Assembly (NCBI GenBank): GCA_020348445.1
Contig: CP070751.1
Location: forward strand, 2,575,447 to 2,625,766
Length of the DNA: 50,320 bases
Direction: 5' to 3'
From: Thermoplasmata archaeon
GTDB lineage: Archaea > Thermoplasmatota > Thermoplasmata > GCA-020350865
A program made the position numbers and the translations under genes. The notes beneath the pieces are model-generated. The model searched no databases and was not told where the DNA came from. It saw only the letters and a program-made list of their open reading frames with translations. The first letter of the stretch is position 1. Each line of letters starts with the position of its first letter. This document shows, piece after piece, positions 23,774-33,200 of the stretch.

Positions 23774-24670
23774 ATGCTAACCCAAATTCACTTTCTTCTG
23801 ACCTATCTATGCAATATGGAATGCGACCATTGTTTTGTATATAGTAATCCAAATGCAAAAGGTACCTTTTCTCTAAATCAGATTAAAAATGTCCTCGATG
23901 AGCTGGATAAAATCGGAACAATTGAATGGGTGTATTTTGAAGGTGGAGAACCATTTATGTTCTATCCCCTTATGGTGGAGGGGATTAAACTAGCAAAAAA
24001 CAGAGGATATAAGATTGGAGTGGTGACAAACGCATACTGGGTGACATCAGAGGAAGATGCTTTACTTTGGTTAAAACCACTTCATGAACTGGGAATATCT
24101 GATTTGAGTATCAGCGACGATGAATTCCATTATGAGAATGAGAAGGACAATTTCACCAAACTCGCGTATGCTGCCGCAAAAAACTTGGGAATGCCTGTTG
24201 GGTCAATATGCATAGATAAACCGGAAGTTCATACAGAAATAACAAGATCCAAGGGGGAGTCTGTAGTAGATGGAGGAGCACTACTTAAAGGAAGAGCAGT
24301 AGAAAAACTGACAGAAAATCTTCCCAGAAGAAAAAGCGAGGAGTTCACAGAATGTCCTGAGGAGGATTTAAAAAATCCAAAGAGAGTTCATGTGGATCCA
24401 TACGGATATGTTCACATATGCCAGGGATTGGTAATGGGCAACATGTGGGAGACACCCCTTTCTGAAATGGTGAAGAACTATGATGCAGAGACCCATGCAA
24501 TTTGCGGCTCTTTGCTCTCAGGCGGGCCAGCACTATTGGCTAAAAAGTATGATGTTGAACATGAAAAAGAATATGCCAGCGCATGTCATTTTTGCTATGA
24601 AGTGCGAAAAACTCTCTTGGATAGATTCCCAAAATATCTTGCACCGAGGCAGATTTACGGATTAGAATAA
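23774..24670 (+). CDS. Radical SAM protein with cysteine-rich C-terminal region
   Basis: 298 residues. The radical SAM signature CNMECDHC (C-x3-C-x2-C) occurs near residue 13, followed by the FEGGEPFMFYP glycine-rich motif. C-terminal cysteines in HVDPYGYVHICQG, HAICGS and ACHFCYEVRK could bind an auxiliary cluster, as in SPASM/twitch proteins. A GGAGGT ribosome site is 5 bases before the ATG. The protein resembles radical SAM enzymes that modify peptides or small molecules. No precursor-peptide gene is evident next to it, so no product can be given. Confidence 0.85.
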   Translation: MLTQIHFLLTYLCNMECDHCFVYSNPNAKGTFSLNQIKNVLDELDKIGTIEWVYFEGGEPFMFYPLMVEGIKLAKNRGYKIGVVTNAYWVTSEEDALLWLKPLHELGISDLSISDDEFHYENEKDNFTKLAYAAAKNLGMPVGSICIDKPEVHTEITRSKGESVVDGGALLKGRAVEKLTENLPRRKSEEFTECPEEDLKNPKRVHVDPYGYVHICQGLVMGNMWETPLSEMVKNYDAETHAICGSLLSGGPALLAKKYDVEHEKEYASACHFCYEVRKTLLDRFPKYLAPRQIYGLE

Positions 24671-24736
24671 TAAAGGATTGTCACATTAAATCATTAAACA
24701 AAAGCAGGGATATCATAAGATTTAGGGGGACAGGAA

Positions 24737-25414
24737 GTGCAATACAAAGAAGTTATGAAAAAATTAGAATCTCTTTCAAATCCAGATTCAGTTAGGGGGA
24801 TGGCAAAGTACGGGATCAACTCAAATAACAATTTGGGAATAAATGTCACAACTTTGAGAAAGCTGGCAAAAGAAATTGGATGCGATCATGAACTTGCCCT
24901 TAAACTTTGGGCTTCAGGAATCAGGGATGCACGTTTTCTTGCAGCCACAATCGATGATCCCGAGAAAGTTACAGAAGAGCAACTGGAGAGCATGGTTCTG
25001 GATCTGAATTCCTGGGATATCTGCGACCATTGTGCAAGTGATATCTTCCTTAACAGCAAATTCGCGTATAAGAAGGCGGTGGAATGGAGTGCAAGGGATG
25101 AAGAATTCGTTAAAAGGGCTGGTTTTTCTTTGATGGCAAGATTGGCTGTCCGTGACAAAAAAGCAGAAGATAGAAAATTCGAGAGATTCCTCCCAATAAT
25201 CAAAAGGGAGGCTTGCGATGAGAGAAACTATGTTAAGAAGGCTGTGAATTGGGCATTGAGACAGATAGGAAAACGAAACCTTCACCTTAACAAGATGGCC
25301 ATCAAGACTGCAAAGGATATTCAGAAGATGGATTCGAAGAGCGCAAATTGGATAGCCTCAGATGCCTTACGGGAATTGACAGGTGATAAGATACAAAAGA
25401 GGTTTAAAAAATGA
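24737..25414 (+). CDS. AlkD-family DNA alkylation repair protein (HEAT-like)
   Basis: 225 residues of the AlkD superfamily, helical ALK repeats that hydrolyse positively charged alkylated bases without base flipping. Conserved features are VRGMAKYGI, LAKEIGCDHELALKLW, the LNSWDICDHCA block (Trp93, Asp94, Asp97), and NYVKKAVNWALRQIGKRN. The central WD.CD and the NWALRQIG region match typical members, including the aspartate and tryptophan positions used in catalysis by AlkD. The start is GTG. Its last 4 bases overlap the ATG of the next gene, so co-expression with the toroid protein is likely. Confidence 0.9.
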   Translation: MQYKEVMKKLESLSNPDSVRGMAKYGINSNNNLGINVTTLRKLAKEIGCDHELALKLWASGIRDARFLAATIDDPEKVTEEQLESMVLDLNSWDICDHCASDIFLNSKFAYKKAVEWSARDEEFVKRAGFSLMARLAVRDKKAEDRKFERFLPIIKREACDERNYVKKAVNWALRQIGKRNLHLNKMAIKTAKDIQKMDSKSANWIASDALRELTGDKIQKRFKK

Positions 25415-26385
25415 AGAGCCAGAATAAAGAAATCATAGATAGAATGCTCGATTCAGGGGAGCCCTCGATTCGTTTCAAGATTCTGACCAAAGTTCTTGGA
25501 AGGAGCTTAGAATCATCTGAAGTTAAAGAAATTCAGGAGGATATAAAGTCATCCAAGAGAGTAAAATTACTTCTTTCAGAAAGAAAAAAAGACGGAAAAA
25601 TACACCATAGACCATATGCAAAATGGTATGGAGCTCATTGGGTGTTAACATATCTTGCTGACAATGGCTATCCACCAGGGGATGATTCACTTGTCCCACT
25701 CAGGGAACAGGTTTACGAATGGCTGTTTTCAGAGGAGCATGAAAAGAAGATCATATCCATATCCGGGCGAACGAGAAGATGCGCGTCCCAGGAAGGGAAT
25801 GCCCTTTATTATCTTCTTGCCCTCGGTCTTGCTGATGATGGAACTGAAAAGTTGGCAAAACGGCTCTCTTCTTGGCAGTGGCCAGACGGGGGATGGAATT
25901 GTGATAAGAAATCCGATGCCGTAAATTCCTCTTTCTTCGAGAGTCTTATTCCCCTTCGGGGATTGACGCTACATGCTAAATTGACTGGTGATAAGAATTC
26001 CAAAGAAGCGGCAAAACATGCTGCTGAGATTTTCTTAAAACGGAGATGTTATAAAAGCCAAAAGGATGGAAGTACAATAATGGATGATTTTGTGAAGCTG
26101 CATTATCCATGCTATTGGCATTACGATATACTATTTGGATTGAAGGTCTTGGCTGAAGCTGGATTTATTAAGGATAAACGTTGTCATGATGCCATGGATA
26201 TACTGGAATCAAAGCGTTTGCCTGATGGGGGGTTCCCAGCAGAAAAGAAGTATTATCGACTGGCAAATGAGAAAATATCTGGGCGCTCTCTTGTTGACTG
26301 GGGAGGGGCCAGCAAAAGGAAAATGAATGAGTTCGTAACTGCAGATGCTCTGTTTGTACTTAAAAAATCAGGACGACTTAATTGA
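25411..26385 (+). CDS. Second alpha/alpha-toroid protein (prenyltransferase/squalene-oxidase repeat)
   Basis: 324 residues. Repeats typical of terpene cyclase/protein prenyltransferase folds are clear: LSSWQWPDGGWNCDKKSD, ESKRLPDGGFPAEKK, and helical pairs with LIPLRGLTLHAKLTG and DILFGLKVLAEAG. The N terminus (DSGEPSIRFKILTKVLGR) resembles the N terminus of the toroid protein at 19133. There is no DxDD or metal-binding signature. An ATGA overlap with the AlkD-like gene couples the two. Function unknown. The association with a DNA alkylation repair gene is an observation, not proof of shared function. Confidence 0.8.
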   Translation: MKSQNKEIIDRMLDSGEPSIRFKILTKVLGRSLESSEVKEIQEDIKSSKRVKLLLSERKKDGKIHHRPYAKWYGAHWVLTYLADNGYPPGDDSLVPLREQVYEWLFSEEHEKKIISISGRTRRCASQEGNALYYLLALGLADDGTEKLAKRLSSWQWPDGGWNCDKKSDAVNSSFFESLIPLRGLTLHAKLTGDKNSKEAAKHAAEIFLKRRCYKSQKDGSTIMDDFVKLHYPCYWHYDILFGLKVLAEAGFIKDKRCHDAMDILESKRLPDGGFPAEKKYYRLANEKISGRSLVDWGGASKRKMNEFVTADALFVLKKSGRLN

Positions 26386-26476
26386 TATGGGGAAATTGCA
26401 GAAGCCTGTCGAAAATTTCTTTTATATGAAAGACGTTATGCTATCAGTTCTTAAAATAAGGGGGAGAGGTATGGAC

Positions 26477-27226
26477 ATGATAAATGTAGAACATCACGAA
26501 AAAGTGGCAATATTGAGATTAAACAATGGTGTAACAAACCCATTGAACCTTGAATTTCTAGAAGAAATTTCCAAAAATCTGAAAAAATTGAAACAGGATC
26601 CTTCTGTACGCAGTGTGGTTGTGACCAGTGCAAACGATAAATTCTTTTCAATAGGCTTTGATATCCCAAAACTCTACGATCTTTCCCGGGAGGAGGTTAG
26701 CATCTTTTACCAGGCATACAACCGTGTTTGCATGGATCTGTATACTTTTCCTAAACCCACTATCGCAGCGATAACTGGTCATGCGATTGCAGGGGGTTGC
26801 ATTTTAACGCTTTGCTGCGATCTGCGATTCATTGCCGAGGGGAAAAAACTAATGGGACTTAACGAGATCAAACTTGGAGTGCCAGTTCCATATCCTGGGG
26901 ATCGCATTTTAACACAACTTGTGGGAACCAGATACGCCAGTGATATTATGAACTCAGGTGAGTTTTATTCTACAAGCGAGCAACTTCGAATGGGTATGGT
27001 GGATTTCGTTTTACCCCTCAAACAGGTGGTGCCCGAATCTATTGATAGGATTAGAATAATGGGTGCAATGCCCAATGAGGGTTTCAGAATGATAAAACGT
27101 AATAGAGTGGAGCCAGTGGAAGAGCAGGTTTTTGCAAACTTGGCAGAAAAAGAGCAGTACTTCTTAGGATGTTGGTTTTCGGATGAAGCCCGAAAAAGAT
27201 TAAAAGAGGCTATATCGAAGTTCTAG
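26477..27226 (+). CDS. Enoyl-CoA hydratase/isomerase family protein
   Basis: 249 residues. The crotonase fold is shown by VAILRLNNGVTNPLNLEFLE at the N terminus, DKFFSIGFDIPKL (oxyanion-hole strand), ITGHAIAGGCILTLCCDLRF and LNEIKLGVPVPYPGD, where the Glu of NEIKLG is the probable acid/base. The LNE-(I/V)-KLGVPVP form resembles isomerase-type members. ATG 26477 has a better-spaced GGGGAGAGGT site than ATG 26471. It could act in fatty-acid or amino-acid CoA metabolism; no acyl-CoA dehydrogenase or thiolase is nearby. Its stop is 20 bases before the next start. Confidence 0.87.
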   Translation: MINVEHHEKVAILRLNNGVTNPLNLEFLEEISKNLKKLKQDPSVRSVVVTSANDKFFSIGFDIPKLYDLSREEVSIFYQAYNRVCMDLYTFPKPTIAAITGHAIAGGCILTLCCDLRFIAEGKKLMGLNEIKLGVPVPYPGDRILTQLVGTRYASDIMNSGEFYSTSEQLRMGMVDFVLPLKQVVPESIDRIRIMGAMPNEGFRMIKRNRVEPVEEQVFANLAEKEQYFLGCWFSDEARKRLKEAISKF

Positions 27227-27246
27227 TTTTGATGGGAGGATATCCC

Positions 27247-27762
27247 TTGAGCCAGATATTACAAAAACTCAAAGGAGGAGATCTCCGATCCATTGGTAGG
27301 GCAGATGAGGTTGTAGAGGATATTCTAAAGAATCCGTCCCTTTTTGGAGAGGTATTCAAAGGTATGAGCCACGATGATCCAAAAGTGCGGATGCGAAGCG
27401 CCGATGCACTGGAGAAGGTATCATCCAAGCATCCTGAGTACCTCCAGCCCTATAAAAAAAGGCTCATTTCTGAGGTATCGGTAAGTGATCAGCAGGAAGT
27501 GCAATGGCATGTGGCCCAGATGTTTTCTTATTTAAAACTTACAAGAAAAGAAAGGGAGAAGGTCGTTTCGATTCTTTTTTCCTATATTGATGGTACCAAG
27601 AGCAACATCGTCAAGGTATTTTCCATGGAAACGCTGACCGAGCTTGCAGAAAGTGACGATAACTTAAAACCTAGGGTCATAGGAAAGATAAAAAAGGAAA
27701 TTAAAAGCGGAAGTTCTGCTGTAGTAAACAGAGGTCGGAAACTGATCAAATTATTGGAATAA
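27247..27762 (+). CDS. HEAT-repeat-like helical protein
   Basis: 171 residues, all-helical in appearance, with repeated hydrophobic helix pairs: DDPKVRMRSADALEKVSSKH, QQEVQWHVAQMFSYLKLT and KSNIVKVFSMETLTELAESD. These fit HEAT/armadillo-type repeats. The TTG at 27247 is chosen for the GGGAGGA ribosome site 6 bases upstream; an ATG at 27232 lies inside that site. HEAT proteins are usually protein-protein scaffolds. Archaeal homologues are often annotated only as hypothetical. No partner is evident. Confidence 0.75.
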   Translation: MSQILQKLKGGDLRSIGRADEVVEDILKNPSLFGEVFKGMSHDDPKVRMRSADALEKVSSKHPEYLQPYKKRLISEVSVSDQQEVQWHVAQMFSYLKLTRKEREKVVSILFSYIDGTKSNIVKVFSMETLTELAESDDNLKPRVIGKIKKEIKSGSSAVVNRGRKLIKLLE

Positions 27763-27777
27763 AAATAAACAACCCAA

Positions 27778-27783
27778 GGAGGT
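27778..27783 (+). promoter_or_regulatory. Strong ribosome binding site before a CTG start
   Basis: GGAGGT, a perfect anti-16S core, ends 6 bases before CTG at 27790. The reading frame is closed by TAA at 27766-27768 and holds no ATG or GTG and no other TTG before 27883. The site therefore argues for initiation at CTG. Confidence 0.65.
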
Positions 27784-27789
27784 ATTTAC

Positions 27790-28959
27790 CTGAGAGAAAT
27801 ATATGCAGTTTTAGGTGCTGGACGACAGGGAGTAGCAGCAGCATATGATCTGGCAAAATTCGGAGATGCCAAGGAGATCAGATTGGTAGATTTGAATGAT
27901 GAGCTGGCAAAAGAGTCTTCAAAATACGTTAATAACCTTATTGACAGGGATGTTGTCATTCCGGTTCAGGCAGATGTTGAAAATGAGAAAGAGTTGGACT
28001 CATTTATTGAGGATATCACCACTATAATAAGCGCGGTCCCTTACAATTTCAACCTAGCTCTGACAAAAACGGCTGTGAAAAATGGAGTGAATATGTGTGA
28101 TTTGGGGGGCAATACAGCCATTATCAAACAACAAATTGAATTCGACTCAGAGGCAAAATTAAAAGGAATAACCATTGTTCCTGACTGCGGTATGGGACCG
28201 GGCATGAACATCTCACTTGCCGTTTATGCAATGTCACTTCTTGAAAAACCACAGGAGATTTATATATGGGATGGCGGTCTTCCTCAAAATCCCAAACAAC
28301 CTTGGAATTATGTTTTAACCTTCAACATCGGTGGCTTGACCAATGAATACTATGGCAAGGCTCACTTCCTTCGAAATGGAAAGATCTCCGAGGTTCCGTG
28401 CTTTGATGGATACGAAGAACTTGACTTTCCTCCACCACTCAACAAACTGGAGGCCTTTGTTACCTCAGGGGGACTTTCCACCATGCCCTGGTCCTTTGAG
28501 GGAAAACTAAAATGCCTTGAAAATAAGACTTTGCGGTATCCTGGCCACTGGGCGCAATTTAGGGCCTTCTCAGAACTTGGTTTATTGGGACTTGAACCCA
28601 TAGAAGTTGGTAATGTCAAGGTTACACCAAGGGATTTCTTTCATGTCCTTCTTGAACCAGAACTTACACAGGATGATGTACGCGATGTTGGGTTGATTAG
28701 GGTAAAGTGCATAGGAGAGAAAGAGGGAAAACATACTGAGGTAATTGTTGATCTAATGGATTATTACGATGAGAAAATAGGTTTTACAGCAATGCAAAGA
28801 ATGACAGGCTGGCATGCCTCCATCGTAGCTATCATGGCATCACAGGATAGAATTCGAAAAGGAGTTGTTCCTGTGGAGTTTATCCCAGGCGCTGCAGTGG
28901 TTAAAGAGGCGCGAAGAAGAGGATTTGTAATTGAGGAAAAGGTTGAGGTGAAGGAATAA
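27790..28959 (+). CDS. Saccharopine dehydrogenase-like NAD(P)-binding oxidoreductase (CTG start)
   Basis: 389 residues if initiated at CTG 27790. The N-terminal Rossmann motif GAGRQG (residues 9-14, in YAVLGAGRQGVAAAYDLAKF) is lost if the nearest TTG, 27883, is used, so the upstream start is required. The rest follows the saccharopine dehydrogenase/Lys9 pattern: ITTIISAVPYNFNLALTKTA, PDCGMGPGMNISLA, GGLPQNPKQPWNY and YPGHWAQFRAFSELGLL. Saccharopine-like enzymes act on alpha-amino-acid adducts in lysine or polyamine metabolism. The substrate here is unknown. GC/AT pattern and codon use look like the neighbours. Confidence 0.88.
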   Translation: MREIYAVLGAGRQGVAAAYDLAKFGDAKEIRLVDLNDELAKESSKYVNNLIDRDVVIPVQADVENEKELDSFIEDITTIISAVPYNFNLALTKTAVKNGVNMCDLGGNTAIIKQQIEFDSEAKLKGITIVPDCGMGPGMNISLAVYAMSLLEKPQEIYIWDGGLPQNPKQPWNYVLTFNIGGLTNEYYGKAHFLRNGKISEVPCFDGYEELDFPPPLNKLEAFVTSGGLSTMPWSFEGKLKCLENKTLRYPGHWAQFRAFSELGLLGLEPIEVGNVKVTPRDFFHVLLEPELTQDDVRDVGLIRVKCIGEKEGKHTEVIVDLMDYYDEKIGFTAMQRMTGWHASIVAIMASQDRIRKGVVPVEFIPGAAVVKEARRRGFVIEEKVEVKE

Positions 28960-29007
28960 TAGAGAACATTTTGTATCATGATGGATTAATTTTCTTAAAA
29001 GCTAATA

Positions 29008-29018
29008 TCTTTATAAAC
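29008..29018 (+). promoter_or_regulatory. TATA-like box of the ThiF/MoeB gene
   Basis: TCTTTATAAAC lies about 30 bases before the probable transcript start and is followed by a GAGG ribosome site at 29041-29044, so the leader would be about 10 bases. Confidence 0.45.
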
Positions 29019-29050
29019 CACAGCGAATATACACCATATAGAGGATGATG

Positions 29051-30067
29051 ATGCAAAAGAAACAAGTAAGCAGATATTCCAGACATATCATACTTGAGGA
29101 GATCGGGGAGATTGGGCAGAAACTGCTTCGAGAATCCACTGTCGCTGTCGTAGGCTGTGGAGCCCTAGGCAATGTTATTGCCAATCACCTTGTAAGGGCA
29201 GGCATTGGAAGACTGAGGATAATAGACAGGGATTTAGTTGAGCTCGATAATCTTCAGAGACAGATATTGTTTGACGAGCAGGATGTGGGATCTCCCAAAT
29301 CCTTAGCTGCACAGAAGAAACTGGAGAATGTCAACTCGGAAGTTGAAATTGAAGGTGTGGTAAAGGATTTGAATCCCAACAATGCAGAGAAAATTCTAGG
29401 TGATGTGAACCTCATCCTCGATGGAACCGACAACATGGAGACCCGATATCTCGTAAATGATGTTTGTGTTAAGAAAAACATTCCATGGGTGTACGGCGGA
29501 GCTGTATCAACATATGGAATGAGCATGAATATCGTCCCACAAGATACGGCCTGCCTAGTTTGTGCCTTTCCATACCTGCCAAGAGCGGGTTCCCTTCCAA
29601 CATGCGATACAGTTGGCGTCCTTAACACTGTGCCGAGCATAATAGCCTCCATTCAAACCACCGAGGCATTGAAGATACTTATGAAAAAAGAGTACAACAA
29701 GGAATTGATCGTATATGACGTCTGGAACCATGATTTTAAAAATATCAAGCTAAAAAGAAATTCTCAATGCAAATGTTGTACAGATAGAAACTTCGAATAT
29801 CTAAGTGCGAAAAAATCAGAGCGCACCACGGTATTGTGCGGCCGAAATTCAGTTCAGATAATCCCAGCTTTAGAAAGTGATATCGATCTGCAACACTTGG
29901 CGGCCCGCCTTAAAAAAGTGGGCAACGTGAAGCTAAGTCCTGTTCATCTGGTCTTCGAGACAAAAGAAGCGGCAATCAATATATTCAAGGATGGAAGAGC
30001 CATTGTTAAAGGAACAGACAACGAAACCCAGGCTCGAACAATATATGCAAAATATATAGGCAACTAA
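29051..30067 (+). CDS. ThiF/MoeB/HesA-family E1-like adenylyltransferase
   Basis: 338 residues. It has the E1 hallmarks: RYSRHIILEEIGEIGQKLL at the N terminus, the ATP-binding VAVVGCGALGNVIANHLVRA (GCGALG at 35-40), DRDLVELDNLQRQILF, and DGTDNMETRYLVND. Zinc-binding CxxC pairs are seen in CLVCAFP and CKCC. LPTCDTVGVLNTVPS carries the position of the E1 cysteine. A C-terminal extension of about 80 residues (CGRNSVQIIPALESDIDLQH) is shared with some archaeal MoeB/HesA proteins. It would adenylate the C-terminal glycine of a small sulfur carrier or ubiquitin-like SAMP protein; no carrier gene is in the window. Of three adjacent ATGs (29045, 29048, 29051) the last has the best ribosome-site spacing. 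Confidence 0.92.
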   Translation: MQKKQVSRYSRHIILEEIGEIGQKLLRESTVAVVGCGALGNVIANHLVRAGIGRLRIIDRDLVELDNLQRQILFDEQDVGSPKSLAAQKKLENVNSEVEIEGVVKDLNPNNAEKILGDVNLILDGTDNMETRYLVNDVCVKKNIPWVYGGAVSTYGMSMNIVPQDTACLVCAFPYLPRAGSLPTCDTVGVLNTVPSIIASIQTTEALKILMKKEYNKELIVYDVWNHDFKNIKLKRNSQCKCCTDRNFEYLSAKKSERTTVLCGRNSVQIIPALESDIDLQHLAARLKKVGNVKLSPVHLVFETKEAAINIFKDGRAIVKGTDNETQARTIYAKYIGN

Positions 30068-30250
30068 TAGAAGTTTAAGTTGATTAAACATTTAAGATAA
30101 TACATGTTAACTACTTTAAAACGTTTGAATTTTACCCAAATATTAATGAATAGCTTCTTATATGGTTCTATATATATAGGAAAATAACAACCCACAGTGA
30201 GCACTCTTGTACTTGACCTTGAGGTTAGTACGGACGATTGGGGGGAGTGT

Positions 30251-33200
30251 ATGAAAGCAATTCAGAAATTCAGTTATGGAATTATACAGAATATTAGTGT
30301 AATGAGCCTGGCCCTGATTATGGTAATGGCCAGCTTTGGTGGAACCATCGAGAACACCATGAACGTCACACAGCACGAAGGTGCGCAGGTATTATCCACA
30401 GGGACGGATTATTCTGCATTTCCTGATGAGGATCCGGACAGCGGAAAATTTTTAGGTGTTGCTGGTTCAGGAACCCTTGTCAATGTTCCAATAATATGTC
30501 ATATCGGTGTTCCTGCAGATGAGGATAGCTTCGAGGTTGACATATTCGACGGCGACCTTGGCGGACATTGGGATCAATACTATGATAACAGCGATTACAT
30601 GGATTTTAAACTCTATGAGGATCCGAAAAAAGATGGCACTGGAACCTCCCTTGTTGCCTCTTGGACACATAGTGTCATGAGCGATGATAATTGGTATCAC
30701 CGTGTCTTTAATACAACATCTGGAGCAAAGGCGCTCAGCGGCAACTACTTCTACAGAATGACTGTCCAGTGGCGAAGTCCTGGGACATCTTCAAGCAATA
30801 ACTATTTCAAGATCCGAACAACAGGTCAAATAAGTGTTGCCAAGGGAAACCAATTTGCTTTAATGGCAGGTCCACTGAGGATCCCTTACCCAAGCAACTA
30901 CGGCCCCAAACCCTGGGAAAGTAAGAATCTCGATCCTCCAGAATGGGCAGGGGATAGTGACCCAGATACCAATAATGTTGATGCAAATTCCTATGATGGT
31001 GACTGGAATTTCTATTTCTATGTTCCCAAAACCCGCAACATGGTTTCCTTCAAGGACGGTGATGCAGATATCGTAGTAGACGATGATGATGCAAACACTC
31101 CTTTTCCCGAGGGGATAAGTCACGGTGCTCCAAAAGATGGTCCCAGCCCCTACAATGGTTGCGATGTGGCGCCCAACGTCAAGTACACCATCACAGATCC
31201 TGATGGTAACTCCTATGTAAATTCGAATCCCTCAGGAAATCTGGAATGGGAAAATTTCATCATCTCCAAGGATTCTGCTGATAATCCCGATCATCTGGTG
31301 AGTTACGACCTTTCCGCAGGTTTATGGAACATGCATATCCAAGGACTTGACTCCCACAATATGTATTTTATCGAGGCATCATTTGAGATCTTCACAACAA
31401 CCAAACCACCACTTCCTGTGAGTCCACCACCAACACTGGTTCCACCTTTGGCTGCATCTGTATCTCCCGGAACGAATGTGAACTATGCCCACAAGCTCAC
31501 CAACAAGGGCTTAAGTGATGTTTTTGATTTGAGTGCAATTTCCAGTCGCGGATGGACGACGAGGATCTATCACGATGCCGACGGCGATGGTGCACTGGAT
31601 TCCTCGGAAGTAACAGCTGGTGAAATTTCTGATACAGGTACCCTTGCCAAGGATGAGGCTTTTGATATGATAGTGCAGGTTGAGGTTCCTTCTAGTTCGA
31701 AAGATGCAATAGATTATACGAAGGTGACAGGGGCTTCACAGACAGAATGGAACATTCAAGCCTCCCTGACTGACACGACAACTGTGAAGTCAAATCAACC
31801 TCCTGTTGCCGATGCCAATGGACCATATTTTGGAGATGAGGGCAGTACCATACAACTCGACGGATCCGGTACACAAGATCCCGATGGGGACTACTTGTGG
31901 TACTTCTGGGATTTGGATAATGATGGATACTACGATGATTCCACAGATATCAAACCAAAATATTTCTGGGGTGAGGACGGAATTTACCCTGTTAAACTTG
32001 CTGTTTATGACGGAGAAGTGTACGATTTTAATAGTACGACCGTGTATGTTGGAAATCTAGCACCCGAGATTTACTCCACCAGCTACGTATACACACTCAC
32101 ACAAGGAAGCAATAGCTGGACCATTCCCGCAGTAGAGAGCACCCTCTCACCAAAAGACTTCTACAATTACTACAGCGCAAGTGCACATACAGGTTTTGAG
32201 ATACCATATCAGAGCTTCTTGTATTTGTATAGGGACATAGATGATCCCTCAAACGAAGTGGGCCTTTTCATTATCCATGATATCGACGGTGATATTGGTC
32301 CGCCGTACGGTTCTCCAGATGCACAATGCTGGATGGACCTTTCAGGTATTCCCTCTGGAACATACCTTGCCCAAAGTGATGATCCCGGTGAGTTCAAAAT
32401 CAATTATCCAAGTGCAGGTAAGGCCCGGGGCAGATGGCACTGGTGGTACAACACAGATGGTGGTGCCATCGGAGGATTGTCAACCACAAGTTCCTGGGCA
32501 ATCACAATCGAGCCTCTTTTTTGGGACGATGTAAGCACATGGGCCTACTACTACGCTGGTGGGAGTAATATCAACTTGAACATGAACCAACCCATCACAA
32601 TCTCGTACTCTGCACAAACAGAGCCTACCACCGTCTCAACGAACGAGGGGACATCTATAACATTGGGTGCGTTTGCAAGGGATTGGGGTCTTGATGATGA
32701 ACCTTTGGGTTATAAATTCTATTGGAATGATCCATATGATCCTGGAGCCTCAAGCACAGGTTCCACCCCCTGGGATACTCTATTTACGGCATCACATACA
32801 TACTACGAGAATGGGGCATATTCCCCACAATTGACTGTTACAGACAGCGACGGTGCAACAGACACCCTTACCTTTACTGTGAACGTCGCTAATGTGGCAC
32901 CTAATGTTGATGCAGGATCAAACCAAGTGGTCAATGAAGGAACACCTGTCAGCGTTTCAGGTACATTCTCTGATCCCGGTGCTTACGATTCTCATTCTGC
33001 AACCTGGAGTTGGGGTGATAGTAACACAAGTCCTGGCTCAGTTTCCGAGGAAAATATACCTCCCTATTCCACAGGAACGGTATCAGGCTCTCATATCTAC
33101 ATGGACCAGGGAACATACATTGTGATTTTGACTGTAACAGATGATGATGGTGATTCAGGTAAGGATAGGTTGACTGTTACAGTTTTAGACTTGGCCCCAA

